Shown here: positions 8,924 through 17,373 of the stretch, in pieces
How positions within the stretch are numbered: the first letter of the stretch is position 1
How the letters are laid out: the number at the start of each line of letters is the position of its first letter
NCBI RefSeq assembly: GCF_020463795.1
Contig: NZ_CP080025.1
Span: 3,469,501 to 3,533,500 of the forward strand
Direction of reading: 5' to 3'
Origin: Echinicola marina
Lineage (GTDB): Bacteria > Bacteroidota > Bacteroidia > Cytophagales > Cyclobacteriaceae
DNA length: 64,000 nt
Made by a program: the position numbers and the translations under genes
The notes under the pieces: generated by a model
What the model was told of the DNA's origin: nothing
The model's input: the letters and a program-made list of their open reading frames with translations, nothing else
Database searches by the model: none

Positions 8924-8980
8924 AATCAAAACTATAGTTTTGATTCGCTTATAACCTATACTGGTGAAATTACTGATATA
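8924..8980. repeat. Palindrome plus dispersed 39-bp sequence, copy 1
   Basis: AATCAAAACTA (8924-8934) is followed directly by its reverse complement to 8945, a 22-bp perfect palindrome. The adjoining 8942-8980, GATTCGCTT...GATATA, matches 42429-42467 at about 33 of 39 positions. Further downstream both places share AAACAGGCCT and a CGGGAAA block, so a longer degraded element may be present. Confidence 0.55.
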
Positions 8981-9136
8981 GCTACTAGAAAATATTGTTC
9001 TGAAAACAGGCCTTTTCTTAGCGCCTAACAACCACAAGACAGAGCAGTTTATACTTTCCGGGAAACTTGGACGAGGACATCATCTTTTTTGTCTGCAATG
9101 GAGTCAAAATTTCATAAAGGGCTATTTAGCATTGGG

Positions 9137-10021
9137 CTAACTTGCCCGGTGATGTTTTTGGGTATGGGTTTTTATATATTGGGAAGGGGTATAGCCTGTG
9201 ATGGATTTAAACTGCCTGTTGAAATAGGAAATATTGTAATATCCGCTATCAAAAGCTACTTCTTTTACACTGTATCCTTCTTCTATCAGTTGTTTGCAGG
9301 CATGACCAATACGAATTTCATTAAGGAACTGGGAAAAGGTTTTCCTGGTGTGCTGCTTGAAGAAGCGGCAAAAGGCATTGACACTCAGGTTGGCCACATT
9401 GGCAACTTCAGCGAGGGTGATGTCCTTGGAGAAGTTATCCATAATGAAGTTAATGACGGTATTGACTTTTTTGGTATCGGTGGGTTTAGGTTCATGGTCA
9501 AAATTAATATGGCTTAAGGCCATCAGTTCATTGCTTCTGGATAATTTATGCAGCTGTTTTAGGAGATAGATCAGTCTTTCTATGCCTTTTTTATGCAGCA
9601 TTTTATTGGCGGATTGATACAATTTGGTGCGGGCATTACCTTGGACCATCAGGCCCCTTTTACTGTAGTGCAGTAGTTGTTTGATGGCATAAAACTCGGG
9701 AAGTTCCAAGAATTTTTCGCCCAGACTTTCCAAAGAGAAGATGATAGAGATGTTCTTTGATCTTAAATGGGTGTTTTCTTCGTAATAGCTTTTGTCGCTT
9801 CTGAAAAAATGGGGGAGGTTAGAACCCAAAATGAATATATCCCCTGCTTTAAAGTTGCCAATGGCATCCCCCACAAAATAGGTGCCTTCTCCCTCCAAAA
9901 TCACCATGATCTGTGTCTCGGAGTGATAATGCAGGTTGTCATAAAAATACGGGTAATCTTCCTGTAGGATCCTGATGGACTCCTCCTCTGTTTTGGCAAT
10001 TTTAAATAATAAGGGTTTCAT
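9137..10021 (-). CDS. AraC-family transcriptional regulator
   Basis: A 294-aa regulator with an N-terminal cupin sensor domain (HYHSETQIMVILEGEGTYFVGD and the following beta strands, residues about 30-90) and two helix-turn-helix motifs at the C-terminus (ITLAEVANVANLSVNAFCRFFK, then IEEGYSVKEVAFDSGYYNISYFNRQFK). It ends with the usual GYTPSQYIK. Cupin-AraC proteins of this layout usually sense a small sugar or related effector and control nearby catabolic genes. No target is obvious: the next gene, gamma-glutamyltransferase, is divergent across a 369-bp gap. The effector cannot be told from sequence. Confidence 0.93.
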   Translation of the reverse strand: MKPLLFKIAKTEEESIRILQEDYPYFYDNLHYHSETQIMVILEGEGTYFVGDAIGNFKAGDIFILGSNLPHFFRSDKSYYEENTHLRSKNISIIFSLESLGEKFLELPEFYAIKQLLHYSKRGLMVQGNARTKLYQSANKMLHKKGIERLIYLLKQLHKLSRSNELMALSHINFDHEPKPTDTKKVNTVINFIMDNFSKDITLAEVANVANLSVNAFCRFFKQHTRKTFSQFLNEIRIGHACKQLIEEGYSVKEVAFDSGYYNISYFNRQFKSITGYTPSQYIKTHTQKHHRAS

Positions 10022-10390
10022 TTTATTGGGTATTCGAATAATAGCTTAAGTTTACAATAAGGCTAGGAAAATGAAAAATAATTTGTTTGATATTATATTT
10101 AGGAGTGTATTGATGTGTTTTTAGGAGGGGAAAGCTGATTAAACTGACTTATAAAATAGGGCTAATATAGAGGTCCAACAGATAGGTAATGTCTGTTTAA
10201 AAGACAAGGATGGTGCAAATGGTCAAGGTCAAGCACCGCTTTTTGATGATTGATTTGTGAAAGACGATTTCAAACAAGTTAGGTTCCCAAAGGGCTGAAG
10301 GGGAGGGAAGCTTGGAGCAGCTTGAATATTGCGAAGAAGTCGTAACTGTATAAAGATGAATAATTGATCCCATTAAATAACAGTTGATTT
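10022..10390. other. Intergenic region between araC-type gene and ggt
   Basis: A 369-bp divergent spacer that must contain the promoters of both flanking genes. I see no convincing consensus promoter, no terminator and no open frame. Confidence 0.5.
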
Positions 10391-12133
10391 ATGTCCAAGA
10401 AAAGAATTTATAGTCCTAAGCTTAGGTTAGCGCATTTATTGGTCCTAATAATTTCGGTGAGCCAATTTTTAGCCTGTTCAAATTTTGAAAGGAAGAATTA
10501 TAAGGAAGGCAAAACGGTTTTGGCCAATAAAGCCATGGTGGTGAGTGCACATCCTGAGGCCACAAGGGTTGGGGTAGAAGTTTTGGAGAGAGGAGGAAAT
10601 GCGATTGATGCGATGGTGGCAGTGCATTTTGCGCTAGCGGTGGTGTATCCTTCTGCCGGAAATATCGGTGGTGGGGGATTTATGATTTACCGACCGGTGG
10701 AAGGGGAAGTGAGCAGTTTGGATTTTAGGGAAAAGGCTCCACTGTCAGCTTATGAAGAGATGTATCAGGATGAAAACGGTGAGATCATAGACGGGCTCAG
10801 TCTAGCCGGTCCGATGGCTTCAGGCGTGCCTGGTTCTGTGGATGGGATGATTCAGGCTCATAAACGATATGGCTCTATTTCTTTGGAAGAATTGATCGAC
10901 CCGGCTTATAAACTGGCCAAGGAGGGCTTCCCCATTACTGAAAGGCAGGCAAAAAACTATAACAGCTATAAACCTCTATTTATAAAACATAATCGGGACA
11001 GTACCCATATTCCATTGGTAAGGTTGGATAGGGAATGGAAAGAAGGGGATCTACTCGTGCAGGAGGATCTAGCCGAGACTTTGAAAAGGATACAGGAAAA
11101 TGGCCGGGATGGTTTTTATAAAGGAGAAACAGCCGAGCTATTAGTGGCTGAGATGAAAGCAGGAAATGGGATCATATCGTTAGAGGACTTGGAGAAGTAC
11201 GAGGCAAAATGGAGGGCTCCAATTGTGGGGGATTATAGGGGCATCAAGGTTTTCAGTATGGGGCCGCCCAGCAGTGGAGGAATAGCATTGATGCAGTTGT
11301 TGAAAATGTCAGCCCATTTTCCCTTGGGAGATTTGGGCTTTCATCAAGCAGAGACCATTCACTTGATGACAGAAATGGAAAGAAGGGTGTATGCGGACAG
11401 GGCTAAACACTTGGGGGATTCAGATTTTTGGGATGTGCCCAAGGATGATTTGTTGGATGAGGCTTATTTGGAGAGCAGGGTGAAGGAAATCGATACCGCG
11501 CATGCAACCGATAGTGAAGCAGTATTGGCCATGAATTTTGACCATCAGGAAAGTGAAGAGACCACGCATTATTCTATCGTTGATACCAATGGGAATGCTG
11601 TTTCAGTGACCACGACAATTAATTCTGGTTATGGTTCGAAGGTATTTGTTACAGGAGCTGGATTTTTGATGAATAACGAGATGGATGATTTCAGCAGCAA
11701 GCCTGGGGTGCCCAATGTCTACGGCCTGTTAGGGGGAGAGGCAAATGCCATTCAGCCTGAAAAGCGGATGTTAAGTGCCATGACGCCTACGATATTGGAA
11801 AAAGACGGAAAACTAATGATGGTGGTGGGCACGCCTGGTGGCAGTACCATTATTACCTCTGTGTACCAGACCATATTAAATGTGGTAGACCACAGTATGG
11901 ACATGACTGAGGCCATTTCATCAGGAAGAATCCATCATCAATGGAAGCCTAACTTTATTTTTCCAGAGAAGAATGCTATTGATGAAGCAACAAAATCAAT
12001 CTTGGAAGGACTGGGACATGAGATCAAAGAAAGGGGAAATATAGGTAGGGTAGATGCCATTTTGGTCAATGCAGAGGGGTTTTTGGAGGGGGCTGGAGAT
12101 CCTAGGGGAGACGATTGGGCAGCTGGTTTTTAG
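10391..12133 (+). CDS. ggt: Gamma-glutamyltransferase
   Basis: Hydrolyses or transfers the gamma-glutamyl group of glutathione and related peptides; made as a proenzyme that cleaves itself. The 580-aa length is standard. The probable nucleophile is T391, the first threonine of ETTHYSIVD, which becomes the N-terminus of the small subunit. The substrate-binding VGTPGGSTIITSVYQ block follows near residue 478. Earlier markers include GGNAIDAMVA and NIGGGGFMIYR. The N-terminus VLIISVSQFLACSNF is a lipoprotein signal with the cysteine at about 29, so the enzyme should be anchored in the periplasm or outer membrane. It stands alone, with no co-directional neighbour for 250 bp on either side. Confidence 0.96.
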   Translation: MSKKRIYSPKLRLAHLLVLIISVSQFLACSNFERKNYKEGKTVLANKAMVVSAHPEATRVGVEVLERGGNAIDAMVAVHFALAVVYPSAGNIGGGGFMIYRPVEGEVSSLDFREKAPLSAYEEMYQDENGEIIDGLSLAGPMASGVPGSVDGMIQAHKRYGSISLEELIDPAYKLAKEGFPITERQAKNYNSYKPLFIKHNRDSTHIPLVRLDREWKEGDLLVQEDLAETLKRIQENGRDGFYKGETAELLVAEMKAGNGIISLEDLEKYEAKWRAPIVGDYRGIKVFSMGPPSSGGIALMQLLKMSAHFPLGDLGFHQAETIHLMTEMERRVYADRAKHLGDSDFWDVPKDDLLDEAYLESRVKEIDTAHATDSEAVLAMNFDHQESEETTHYSIVDTNGNAVSVTTTINSGYGSKVFVTGAGFLMNNEMDDFSSKPGVPNVYGLLGGEANAIQPEKRMLSAMTPTILEKDGKLMMVVGTPGGSTIITSVYQTILNVVDHSMDMTEAISSGRIHHQWKPNFIFPEKNAIDEATKSILEGLGHEIKERGNIGRVDAILVNAEGFLEGAGDPRGDDWAAGF

Positions 12134-12382
12134 TGAGAGGGATAGTATATGTGGAATTGATTTGGACATTGGTGTTTTTTGGTACAATAATTAATTTTGG
12201 CTTTATGGAAATATTGTAATATCTTCCGAAATAATTATGATTTAAAATCAGGTCATAATCGTTGTAATTCAGGTGGTTAGAATGTTTTGGGTATCAAGTT
12301 TGTCTCACCAGCAAACATTTTGGTATTAAAATTGTTCTAATTTATTCTTTTACGAATCTGTTGCCACACACACCAGAAAACT

Positions 12383-12751
12383 ATGTCTAAAGTCGTAATT
12401 CTAGAGAAAGATTTTGATCTAGCCGATAATATCAAAGAAATCCTCAGTTACAAAGATTATGAGGTATGTAGTATCGGTTCAGGGATCAATTCAAAAGCAT
12501 TGGTCAATCGATTTGCACCTTCCTTTGTGATTTTGGGAACAAGATTAAATGGAGGAAAGGATGGTATTGAGACGGCGAGGGATATCAGGAAAGACTATTC
12601 CTGCCCTTTGTTGTTTTTAAGTACAAATGAAAACAGCGAATCGATGAAAAAGATGATAAAAAGGATTCCAAATAGTTTTATACTTCAAAAACCCTTTTCG
12701 ATCAAATCCTTGCATTTGGCGGTTGACAGGGCTTTGAGTCCAAAAATGTAA
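12383..12751 (+). CDS. Receiver-only protein lacking the phospho-aspartate
   Basis: A 122-aa single-domain response-regulator fold. The usual landmarks are there except the critical one. The segment FVILGTRLNGGKDGIETARDI has G52 exactly where the phosphorylated aspartate belongs (normally VLMDIRLxGGxDGI). The acidic pocket is also altered (ILEKDFDLA instead of VEDE). The conserved S80 and K103 (LQKPF) remain. It is therefore probably a pseudo-receiver that works by binding or by something other than His-Asp phosphotransfer. It is transcribed alone, with a terminator at 12779. Confidence 0.85.
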   Translation: MSKVVILEKDFDLADNIKEILSYKDYEVCSIGSGINSKALVNRFAPSFVILGTRLNGGKDGIETARDIRKDYSCPLLFLSTNENSESMKKMIKRIPNSFILQKPFSIKSLHLAVDRALSPKM

Positions 12752-12778
12752 GGTCCTTTTAAAGAAATCATTTACTTG

Positions 12779-12809
12779 AATCCATATCATTGCGGTATGG
12801 ATTTTTTTT
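12779..12809 (+). terminator. Terminator after the pseudo-receiver gene
   Basis: AATCCATA (12779-12786) pairs with TATGGATT (12796-12803) and is followed by a T run up to 12809. Confidence 0.8.
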
Positions 12810-13211
12810 GTGGAATTTTCATGGACCAAGCCGAAAAGCTGGGGGAAACAGTCTATTTTTAGCTTTGATATGCGCTATTTATTAACCACTGATGGATAAG
12901 GATGAACGCATATGTATTATAAATAAGCAGTTCCATGTTCATCCTTTTGCGCAATTGACTGTCTAAGTAGGTTTATTACTTAAACTACGCTTAATCTGAC
13001 AAGAGTGGACAAAATTTAAGTTTGAAATTATTCACGTCCCAGAAATATTGCTTGATCCATTTTTAGAAATGTACATCTAATGGGATTTATCTTTTGGTAG
13101 TTGACAAATATCATTTTTATGTCCTCAAAAAACGCTTAAATTTAAATACAAGTGAGAAGCTCAAGCGCGCTTTGTTGGTTAAGACTGCAATAAAAAATTA
13201 ATGCTATTCCT
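12810..13211. other. Intergenic region with inverted repeat and dispersed repeat
   Basis: No gene. It holds an inverted repeat AAGGATGAAC (12898-12907) / GTTCATCCTT (12937-12946), and from 12980 to about 13060 a sequence repeated at 26850. It also must hold the promoter of the dehydrogenase gene at 13212. Confidence 0.55.
12980..13060. repeat. Dispersed about 80-bp repeat, copy 1
   Basis: Starts TTAAACTACGC and contains TAAGTTTGAAATTATTCAC and CAGAAATATTG. The same string of blocks, with scattered differences, occurs at 26850-26937. It is non-coding at both places and lies upstream of single genes. Confidence 0.7.
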
Positions 13212-14201
13212 ATGAAAGTAAGTGTGTTCAGTGCCCATAAATTTGAGCAAAGTTATCTGAAATCGGCGATTCCCAATCACCAGCTTCATTTGATCGAAGC
13301 CAGACTGACAGTCAATACTGCTGGGCTGGCGGAGGGATGTGATGCCGTATCTATTTTTGTAAGCGATGATGCCTCTGCGGCTGTGCTGGAAAAGTTGAGC
13401 CAATTGGGCGTGAAGTATTTGGCATTAAGGTCTGCCGGCTTTAACCATGTGGACTTGAAAAAGGCAGCAGCACTAAGCATCAAGGTGGCCCGGGTTCCAG
13501 AATACTCTCCTGCAGCCATAGCGGAACATACTGTAGCGCTTATGTTGGCCTTGAACCGTAAATTGCCGCGTGCACATCACCGGATAAGGGATCTTAATTT
13601 TTCTTTGGATGGTTTGGTAGGCTTTGATATGGAAGGCAAAACAGTTGGTGTAGTGGGTACGGGGAAAATAGGAAGTAAAGTGGTGGCTATATTAAAAGGA
13701 TTTGGGTGTCGGATTTTAGCTTATGATCCTTATATCAATGAATCATTGGTGGAAAAATATGGCGTGAAGTATGTCGGTTTTAAGGAATTGTGTCGGTCCT
13801 CCCACATTATCAGTCTTCATTTGCCTCTTAGTCCTGAGTCCAGGTATTTGGTAAACAGGGAAAGCATCAAGGAGATGAAAAAGGGCGTGATGCTGATCAA
13901 TACCAGTCGGGGAGCATTGGTGAATACTTTGGATGTTATAGAAGGATTGAAAAGTGGGCAAATCGGGGCAATGGGAATGGATGTTTATGAAGAGGAGGAA
14001 GACTTGTTTTTTGAGGACCATTCCGAAGATATTCTTCAGGATGATGTGATTGCCCGCTTACTAACTTTCCAAAATGTTCTGATCACAAGTCATCAGGCTT
14101 TTCTAACAAAGGAAGCCTTGGAGAAGATAGCAGAAGTCACTGCATTTAATTTAGATTGCTGGGATAAGAATAAGCCCAGCCCGAATGAGCTAAAATTATA
14201 A
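13212..14201 (+). CDS. ldhA: D-lactate dehydrogenase / D-2-hydroxyacid dehydrogenase
   Basis: NAD-dependent reduction of a 2-keto acid, most likely pyruvate to D-lactate. The 329-aa protein has the family's catalytic domain (LALRSAGFNHVDL and VARVPEYSPAAIAEHTVALML), the NAD-binding GVVGTGKIGS near 150, the catalytic arginine in INTSRGALVNT near 234, a glutamate around 262 in MDVYEEEEDLFF, and the catalytic histidine in ITSHQAFLTKEA near 295. The sequence is closest to fermentative D-lactate dehydrogenases such as LdhA, though a related hydroxyacid substrate cannot be excluded. It is monocistronic. Confidence 0.92.
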   Translation: MKVSVFSAHKFEQSYLKSAIPNHQLHLIEARLTVNTAGLAEGCDAVSIFVSDDASAAVLEKLSQLGVKYLALRSAGFNHVDLKKAAALSIKVARVPEYSPAAIAEHTVALMLALNRKLPRAHHRIRDLNFSLDGLVGFDMEGKTVGVVGTGKIGSKVVAILKGFGCRILAYDPYINESLVEKYGVKYVGFKELCRSSHIISLHLPLSPESRYLVNRESIKEMKKGVMLINTSRGALVNTLDVIEGLKSGQIGAMGMDVYEEEEDLFFEDHSEDILQDDVIARLLTFQNVLITSHQAFLTKEALEKIAEVTAFNLDCWDKNKPSPNELKL

Positions 14202-14438
14202 GGAGAAAATTCCTTTTAAGGAAAAGAGGATATTTTTCATAAAAATATTGCCAATCGCATGGTATTTGGTTAAATTAAGATATAACAAATTAGGTGTTGG
14301 GAATCATGTAAGGACCTTATTAAAAGGGACAATAGCGTGAGTCTAATGGGATGTCCATTTGGGACAGTATAGATTAAGCGTGTATGCGTTGCGCTGAATT
14401 AGCAGCAGGACTTCATGTAATCAAAACAAGTCTGGGAC

Positions 14439-14897
14439 ATGGCAGGGCAAATAGGAATACAATCAGGTGTTGGGGTGAACCTAAATCTCAATGGGGATAT
14501 ACTGACGAATTGTTATGCCTTGGGAGAACATTGGCGTTCAGATTTGGCTTTTTATAAAGATGAACTCCGGTTTCTCAAGGAACTTTTAGGGAAATATTTC
14601 TACAGGTTTATGGAGGATATTGATCTTAACCATGTGCGGAGAATTGAAAATAGGCTGATGATTTTGGATAGAAGAAGAGAGGAAGTGGATTTTAAAATAG
14701 ACCGTCAGATGAAGGCCATCAGTGAGCATTTGAAATCCGGAAACAAATCCGCAAGTCATCTTATTATTTCCAGTCATGAAGAATTAGAGCATTTATTGAA
14801 TCTTCTGGCCAAAGACTTTAGAAAATTAAAGAGGACTATTTTTCGATTGGTAGAAGATGGCTTGGATGCATTCCAACCTGAGGAAGGAAGAGAATAA
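14439..14897 (+). CDS. Small helical protein of unknown function
   Basis: A 152-aa protein I do not recognise. The first 20 residues are rich in glycine and asparagine (GQIGIQSGVGVNLNLNGD). From about residue 30 it is strongly helical with heptad-like spacing (IENRLMILDRRREEVDFKIDRQMKAI), suggesting a coiled coil; charged residues dominate and there is no signal peptide or membrane segment. It precedes a YtxH-domain gene in the same direction by about 145 bp, so the two may belong to one stress or envelope-associated transcript. Codon use looks normal for the region and the frame is clean, so it is likely real. Confidence 0.65.
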   Translation: MAGQIGIQSGVGVNLNLNGDILTNCYALGEHWRSDLAFYKDELRFLKELLGKYFYRFMEDIDLNHVRRIENRLMILDRRREEVDFKIDRQMKAISEHLKSGNKSASHLIISSHEELEHLLNLLAKDFRKLKRTIFRLVEDGLDAFQPEEGRE

Positions 14898-15041
14898 ATG
14901 CTTAAAATACTGTCTATGCTGTGGTTTTAGCATGGTTGTTGCAACGTTAAATGTATCAGATCATTTGATTTTTATACCAAGCAGATGTTTTGATGGAATA
15001 TATGTTTATTGAAATTATTAACCACTAAAATTTGTAAAATT

Positions 15042-15287
15042 ATGGGTGAAGGAAAAGTATTGTTAGGAATAGCAGCAGGATTGCTTACAGGTGTAGCCTT
15101 GGGAGTTATGTTTGCTCCAGATGAAGGTGGCAAGACCAGAAAGAAATTTCAAAAACAAGGTGAAGATTTGGCCCACTCCTTAAATGGTAAGATGGACAAG
15201 AAGTTTGATGAATTAAAGGGTTCTATCAATGAACTTTCACAGAAAATCAAAATGAAAAAGGAGACCATAGTAAATAATGAGTCCTGA
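15042..15287 (+). CDS. YtxH domain-containing protein
   Basis: An 81-aa protein with one N-terminal glycine-rich membrane helix (VLLGIAAGLLTGVALGVMFAPDEGGKTRKK), the hallmark of the YtxH family, followed by a basic, helical tail (KMDKKFDELKGSINELSQKIKM). The APxxGxxTR motif after the helix is present. Family members are general-stress-induced membrane proteins of unclear activity. I chose the ATG at 15042 (MGEGKVLLG) because it places the helix at the N-terminus; the longer frame from 15009 adds 11 residues without family support. A strong terminator follows at 15312. Confidence 0.88.
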   Translation: MGEGKVLLGIAAGLLTGVALGVMFAPDEGGKTRKKFQKQGEDLAHSLNGKMDKKFDELKGSINELSQKIKMKKETIVNNES

Positions 15288-15311
15288 TTAATTAGAGATT
15301 GTTTAGGTTAA

Positions 15312-15349
15312 AGCAGCCTCCTCATAGCATTGAGGGGGCTGCTTTATTT
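15312..15349 (+). terminator. Strong terminator after the YtxH gene
   Basis: AGCAGCCTCCTCA (15312-15324) pairs with TGAGGGGGCTGCT (15331-15343), a 13-bp stem with one G-T pair, followed by TTATTTA. Confidence 0.85.
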
Positions 15350-15749
15350 AATAATGGAAAGGTTCTTAGAGAAAAGGGATCTATCCATATTTCTAAAGAG
15401 TGGATGGGAATTGGAGCAGGCCTAAAGGGTTTTAGGATAATGATTATCCATAGATAAAGAAGAAAAACACAGATTTATCCTGAAAAAATCATCACATCTG
15501 TGTGCATCGGTGGATCAAACTAATGAGGGATGGTGAAAGGCAAAGCAGGTATAGCATGCCCCATCGACTTTTTCGATTGGTCCAGAAAAAAGACATAGGG
15601 GATGAAGGGGATATTTCTGATATGTTATTAGCTTCGGTAACATGGATTGGTTTCTAAATGCTATTTTCGAAAACTTATTTTTATCGCGATAAACTATTGT
15701 ATTTGTTTATTATTTGTATTTTTAGCTTGTAAATCAAAAGAAAATTGTT
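15350..15749. other. Intergenic region upstream of the sulfatases
   Basis: About 400 bp without a gene. Apart from the palindrome at 15680 it contains a stretch near 15468-15520 with ACACAGATTTATCC and CACATCTGTGTGCATC, similar half-sites in inverted order, whose role is unknown. Confidence 0.5.
15680..15693. promoter_or_regulatory. Possible operator for the sulfatase genes
   Basis: A perfect 14-bp palindrome TTTATCGCGATAAA centred about 63 bp upstream of the sulfatase start. Such A/T-flanked CG-centred palindromes are typical of LacI-type operators. No regulator of that family is seen in the window, so this is only a candidate. Confidence 0.4.
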
Positions 15750-17342
15750 TTGAAATATTGTAGTAGTAGCGTGATAAGGTTTTTAATGGCTCCAATTATG
15801 ATGGGGCTATTGGCTATGGTGTCAAGTCCTGTATCGATGGCCCAAGAGCGACCCAATATCGTTTTTGTATTGGTAGATGATTTGGGTTACCATGATCTAG
15901 GCGTCACAGGGAGCACTTTTTATGAAAGCCCCAATATCGATGCATTGGCAAAATCTTCCTTTCAGTTTATCCAAGGATATACCGCAGGAAGGGTCTGCAG
16001 TCCAGCAAGAGCTAGTATCATGACAGGAGTGAGCCCAGATGTGCATGGAATAACTGATTGGATAGGTGCGCCTGAAGGAGAGCAGTGGAGAAATTATGGA
16101 AGAAGCACTAAATTATTGCCCCCTCATTATGAACATCAGTTGAGGAACGATTTCCTGACGCTTCCAGAGGCATTGAAGCAAGAGGGCTATGCGACATTTT
16201 ATGCGGGAAAATGGCATTTGGGAGATGAAGGTTCTTATCCTGAGGATCATGGTTTTGATATCAACAAAGGTGGTTGGGATAAAGGCAGCCCATTGGGAGG
16301 GTATTTTGCCCCATATATCAATCCTAAATTGGAGCAGGGCCCAGACGGAGAAAACCTAAGCATCAGACTGGCCAAGGAAACGGCACAGTATATCAAAGGA
16401 GATCATGAGCAACCTTTCTTTGCCATGTTGGCTTTTTATGCGGTTCATGGCCCTATCCAAACAACCGAGGAGAGGTGGAGCAAATATAGAGAGAAAGCAG
16501 TGCAAAAAGGACCTGTAGAAAATGGTTTTGCCATGGAAAGAAGACTGCCTATCCGAGAAGTCCAGGATAATCCGGTTTATGCAGGTCTGGTAGAAACCAT
16601 GGATGAAGCTGTGGGTATCGTTATGGATGCCTTAGAAGAAAGTGGATTGGACAAAAATACCATTGTCGTGTTTACTTCAGATCATGGTGGTGTGGCTTCA
16701 GGAGATAATTTTTCCACTTCCAATTTGCCGCTTAGAGGCGGTAAAGGCTATCAGTGGGAAGGAGGGCTTCGTGTTCCCTACTTTATTAAAGTTCCGGGAA
16801 TGCAGCCCAATATGCTGATTGATTATCCTGCGAGTGGAATTGATTTCTATCCTACCATTTTGGATTTGGTTGGAGCTAAAAATACCGGTAAAAGAGTAGA
16901 TGGTATAAGTTTACTTCCTGCTATGAAGGGAGAAGCCATGAAAAAGAGAAGCCTTTATTGGCATTATCCGCATTATGGAAATCAAGGTGGAGATCCTAGC
17001 TCGATCATAAGGGAAGGGAAGTGGAAATTGATTTACTATTGGGAGAATGGGCAGCCGGAGTTGTACAATTTGGAAACGGATCCTTTTGAATATAAGGACT
17101 TGGCTTCCCTTGAGCCTAAGGTGACCAAGCAATTGCAACAAAAACTTTTCAAAAGACTGGATAAAACGGAGGCGAATCTACCAGAGAAGGATCCGCAATA
17201 TGATGCTGACAAGGAGAGGGAAGTGCTCAATAAGGCCCGGGAAGTCAGGTTGCCACAGCTAGAAAAGCAAAGGATGGAAATGTTTGAGAAAGATTGGCAG
17301 CCGAATCCAGATTGGTGGGGTTCAAAAGTTACTAAGGATTGA
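15750..17342 (+). CDS. Sulfatase (alkaline-phosphatase superfamily)
   Basis: Removes sulfate esters from a glycan; activated by conversion of a cysteine to formylglycine. The 530-aa protein has RPNIVFVLVDDLGYHDLG with the metal-binding DD, the activation site C83 in GRVCSPARASIMTG, GKWHLGD near 155 and TSDHGG near 311. The N-terminus is a Sec signal ending SMAQ. The reading starts at a TTG (15750), which gives a normal charged N-region (MKYCSSSVIRF); the next ATG is at 15786 and would leave the signal without it, so TTG is preferred. A second sulfatase follows after 31 bp, probably in one operon. The sulfatase-maturing enzyme is not in the window. Confidence 0.95.
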   Translation: MKYCSSSVIRFLMAPIMMGLLAMVSSPVSMAQERPNIVFVLVDDLGYHDLGVTGSTFYESPNIDALAKSSFQFIQGYTAGRVCSPARASIMTGVSPDVHGITDWIGAPEGEQWRNYGRSTKLLPPHYEHQLRNDFLTLPEALKQEGYATFYAGKWHLGDEGSYPEDHGFDINKGGWDKGSPLGGYFAPYINPKLEQGPDGENLSIRLAKETAQYIKGDHEQPFFAMLAFYAVHGPIQTTEERWSKYREKAVQKGPVENGFAMERRLPIREVQDNPVYAGLVETMDEAVGIVMDALEESGLDKNTIVVFTSDHGGVASGDNFSTSNLPLRGGKGYQWEGGLRVPYFIKVPGMQPNMLIDYPASGIDFYPTILDLVGAKNTGKRVDGISLLPAMKGEAMKKRSLYWHYPHYGNQGGDPSSIIREGKWKLIYYWENGQPELYNLETDPFEYKDLASLEPKVTKQLQQKLFKRLDKTEANLPEKDPQYDADKEREVLNKAREVRLPQLEKQRMEMFEKDWQPNPDWWGSKVTKD

Positions 17343-17373
17343 TTAAGTGTTCAGTGAAATTTAAATAAACCTA

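Larger units (their letters stand above)
7891..9136. other. Gene-poor stretch between the CRISPR locus and araC-type gene
   Basis: No gene can be supported in about 1.2 kb. Open frames at 7840-8154 (minus) and 7985-8215 (plus) overlap each other and lack recognisable motifs. The stretch holds an 11-bp tandem repeat (8674-8728), a 22-bp palindrome (8924-8945) and a 39-bp sequence shared with 42429-42467. It looks like eroded mobile or intergenic DNA. Confidence 0.6.

Noticed and set aside
9089-9517. Plus-strand frames opposite the AraC gene
   Set aside because: They are the antisense of a clearly conserved AraC-family protein.
12898-12946. Inverted repeat AAGGATGAAC/GTTCATCCTT as a terminator or operator
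   Set aside because: The arms are 29 bp apart, no T run follows, and no gene boundary is nearby. It may be chance.
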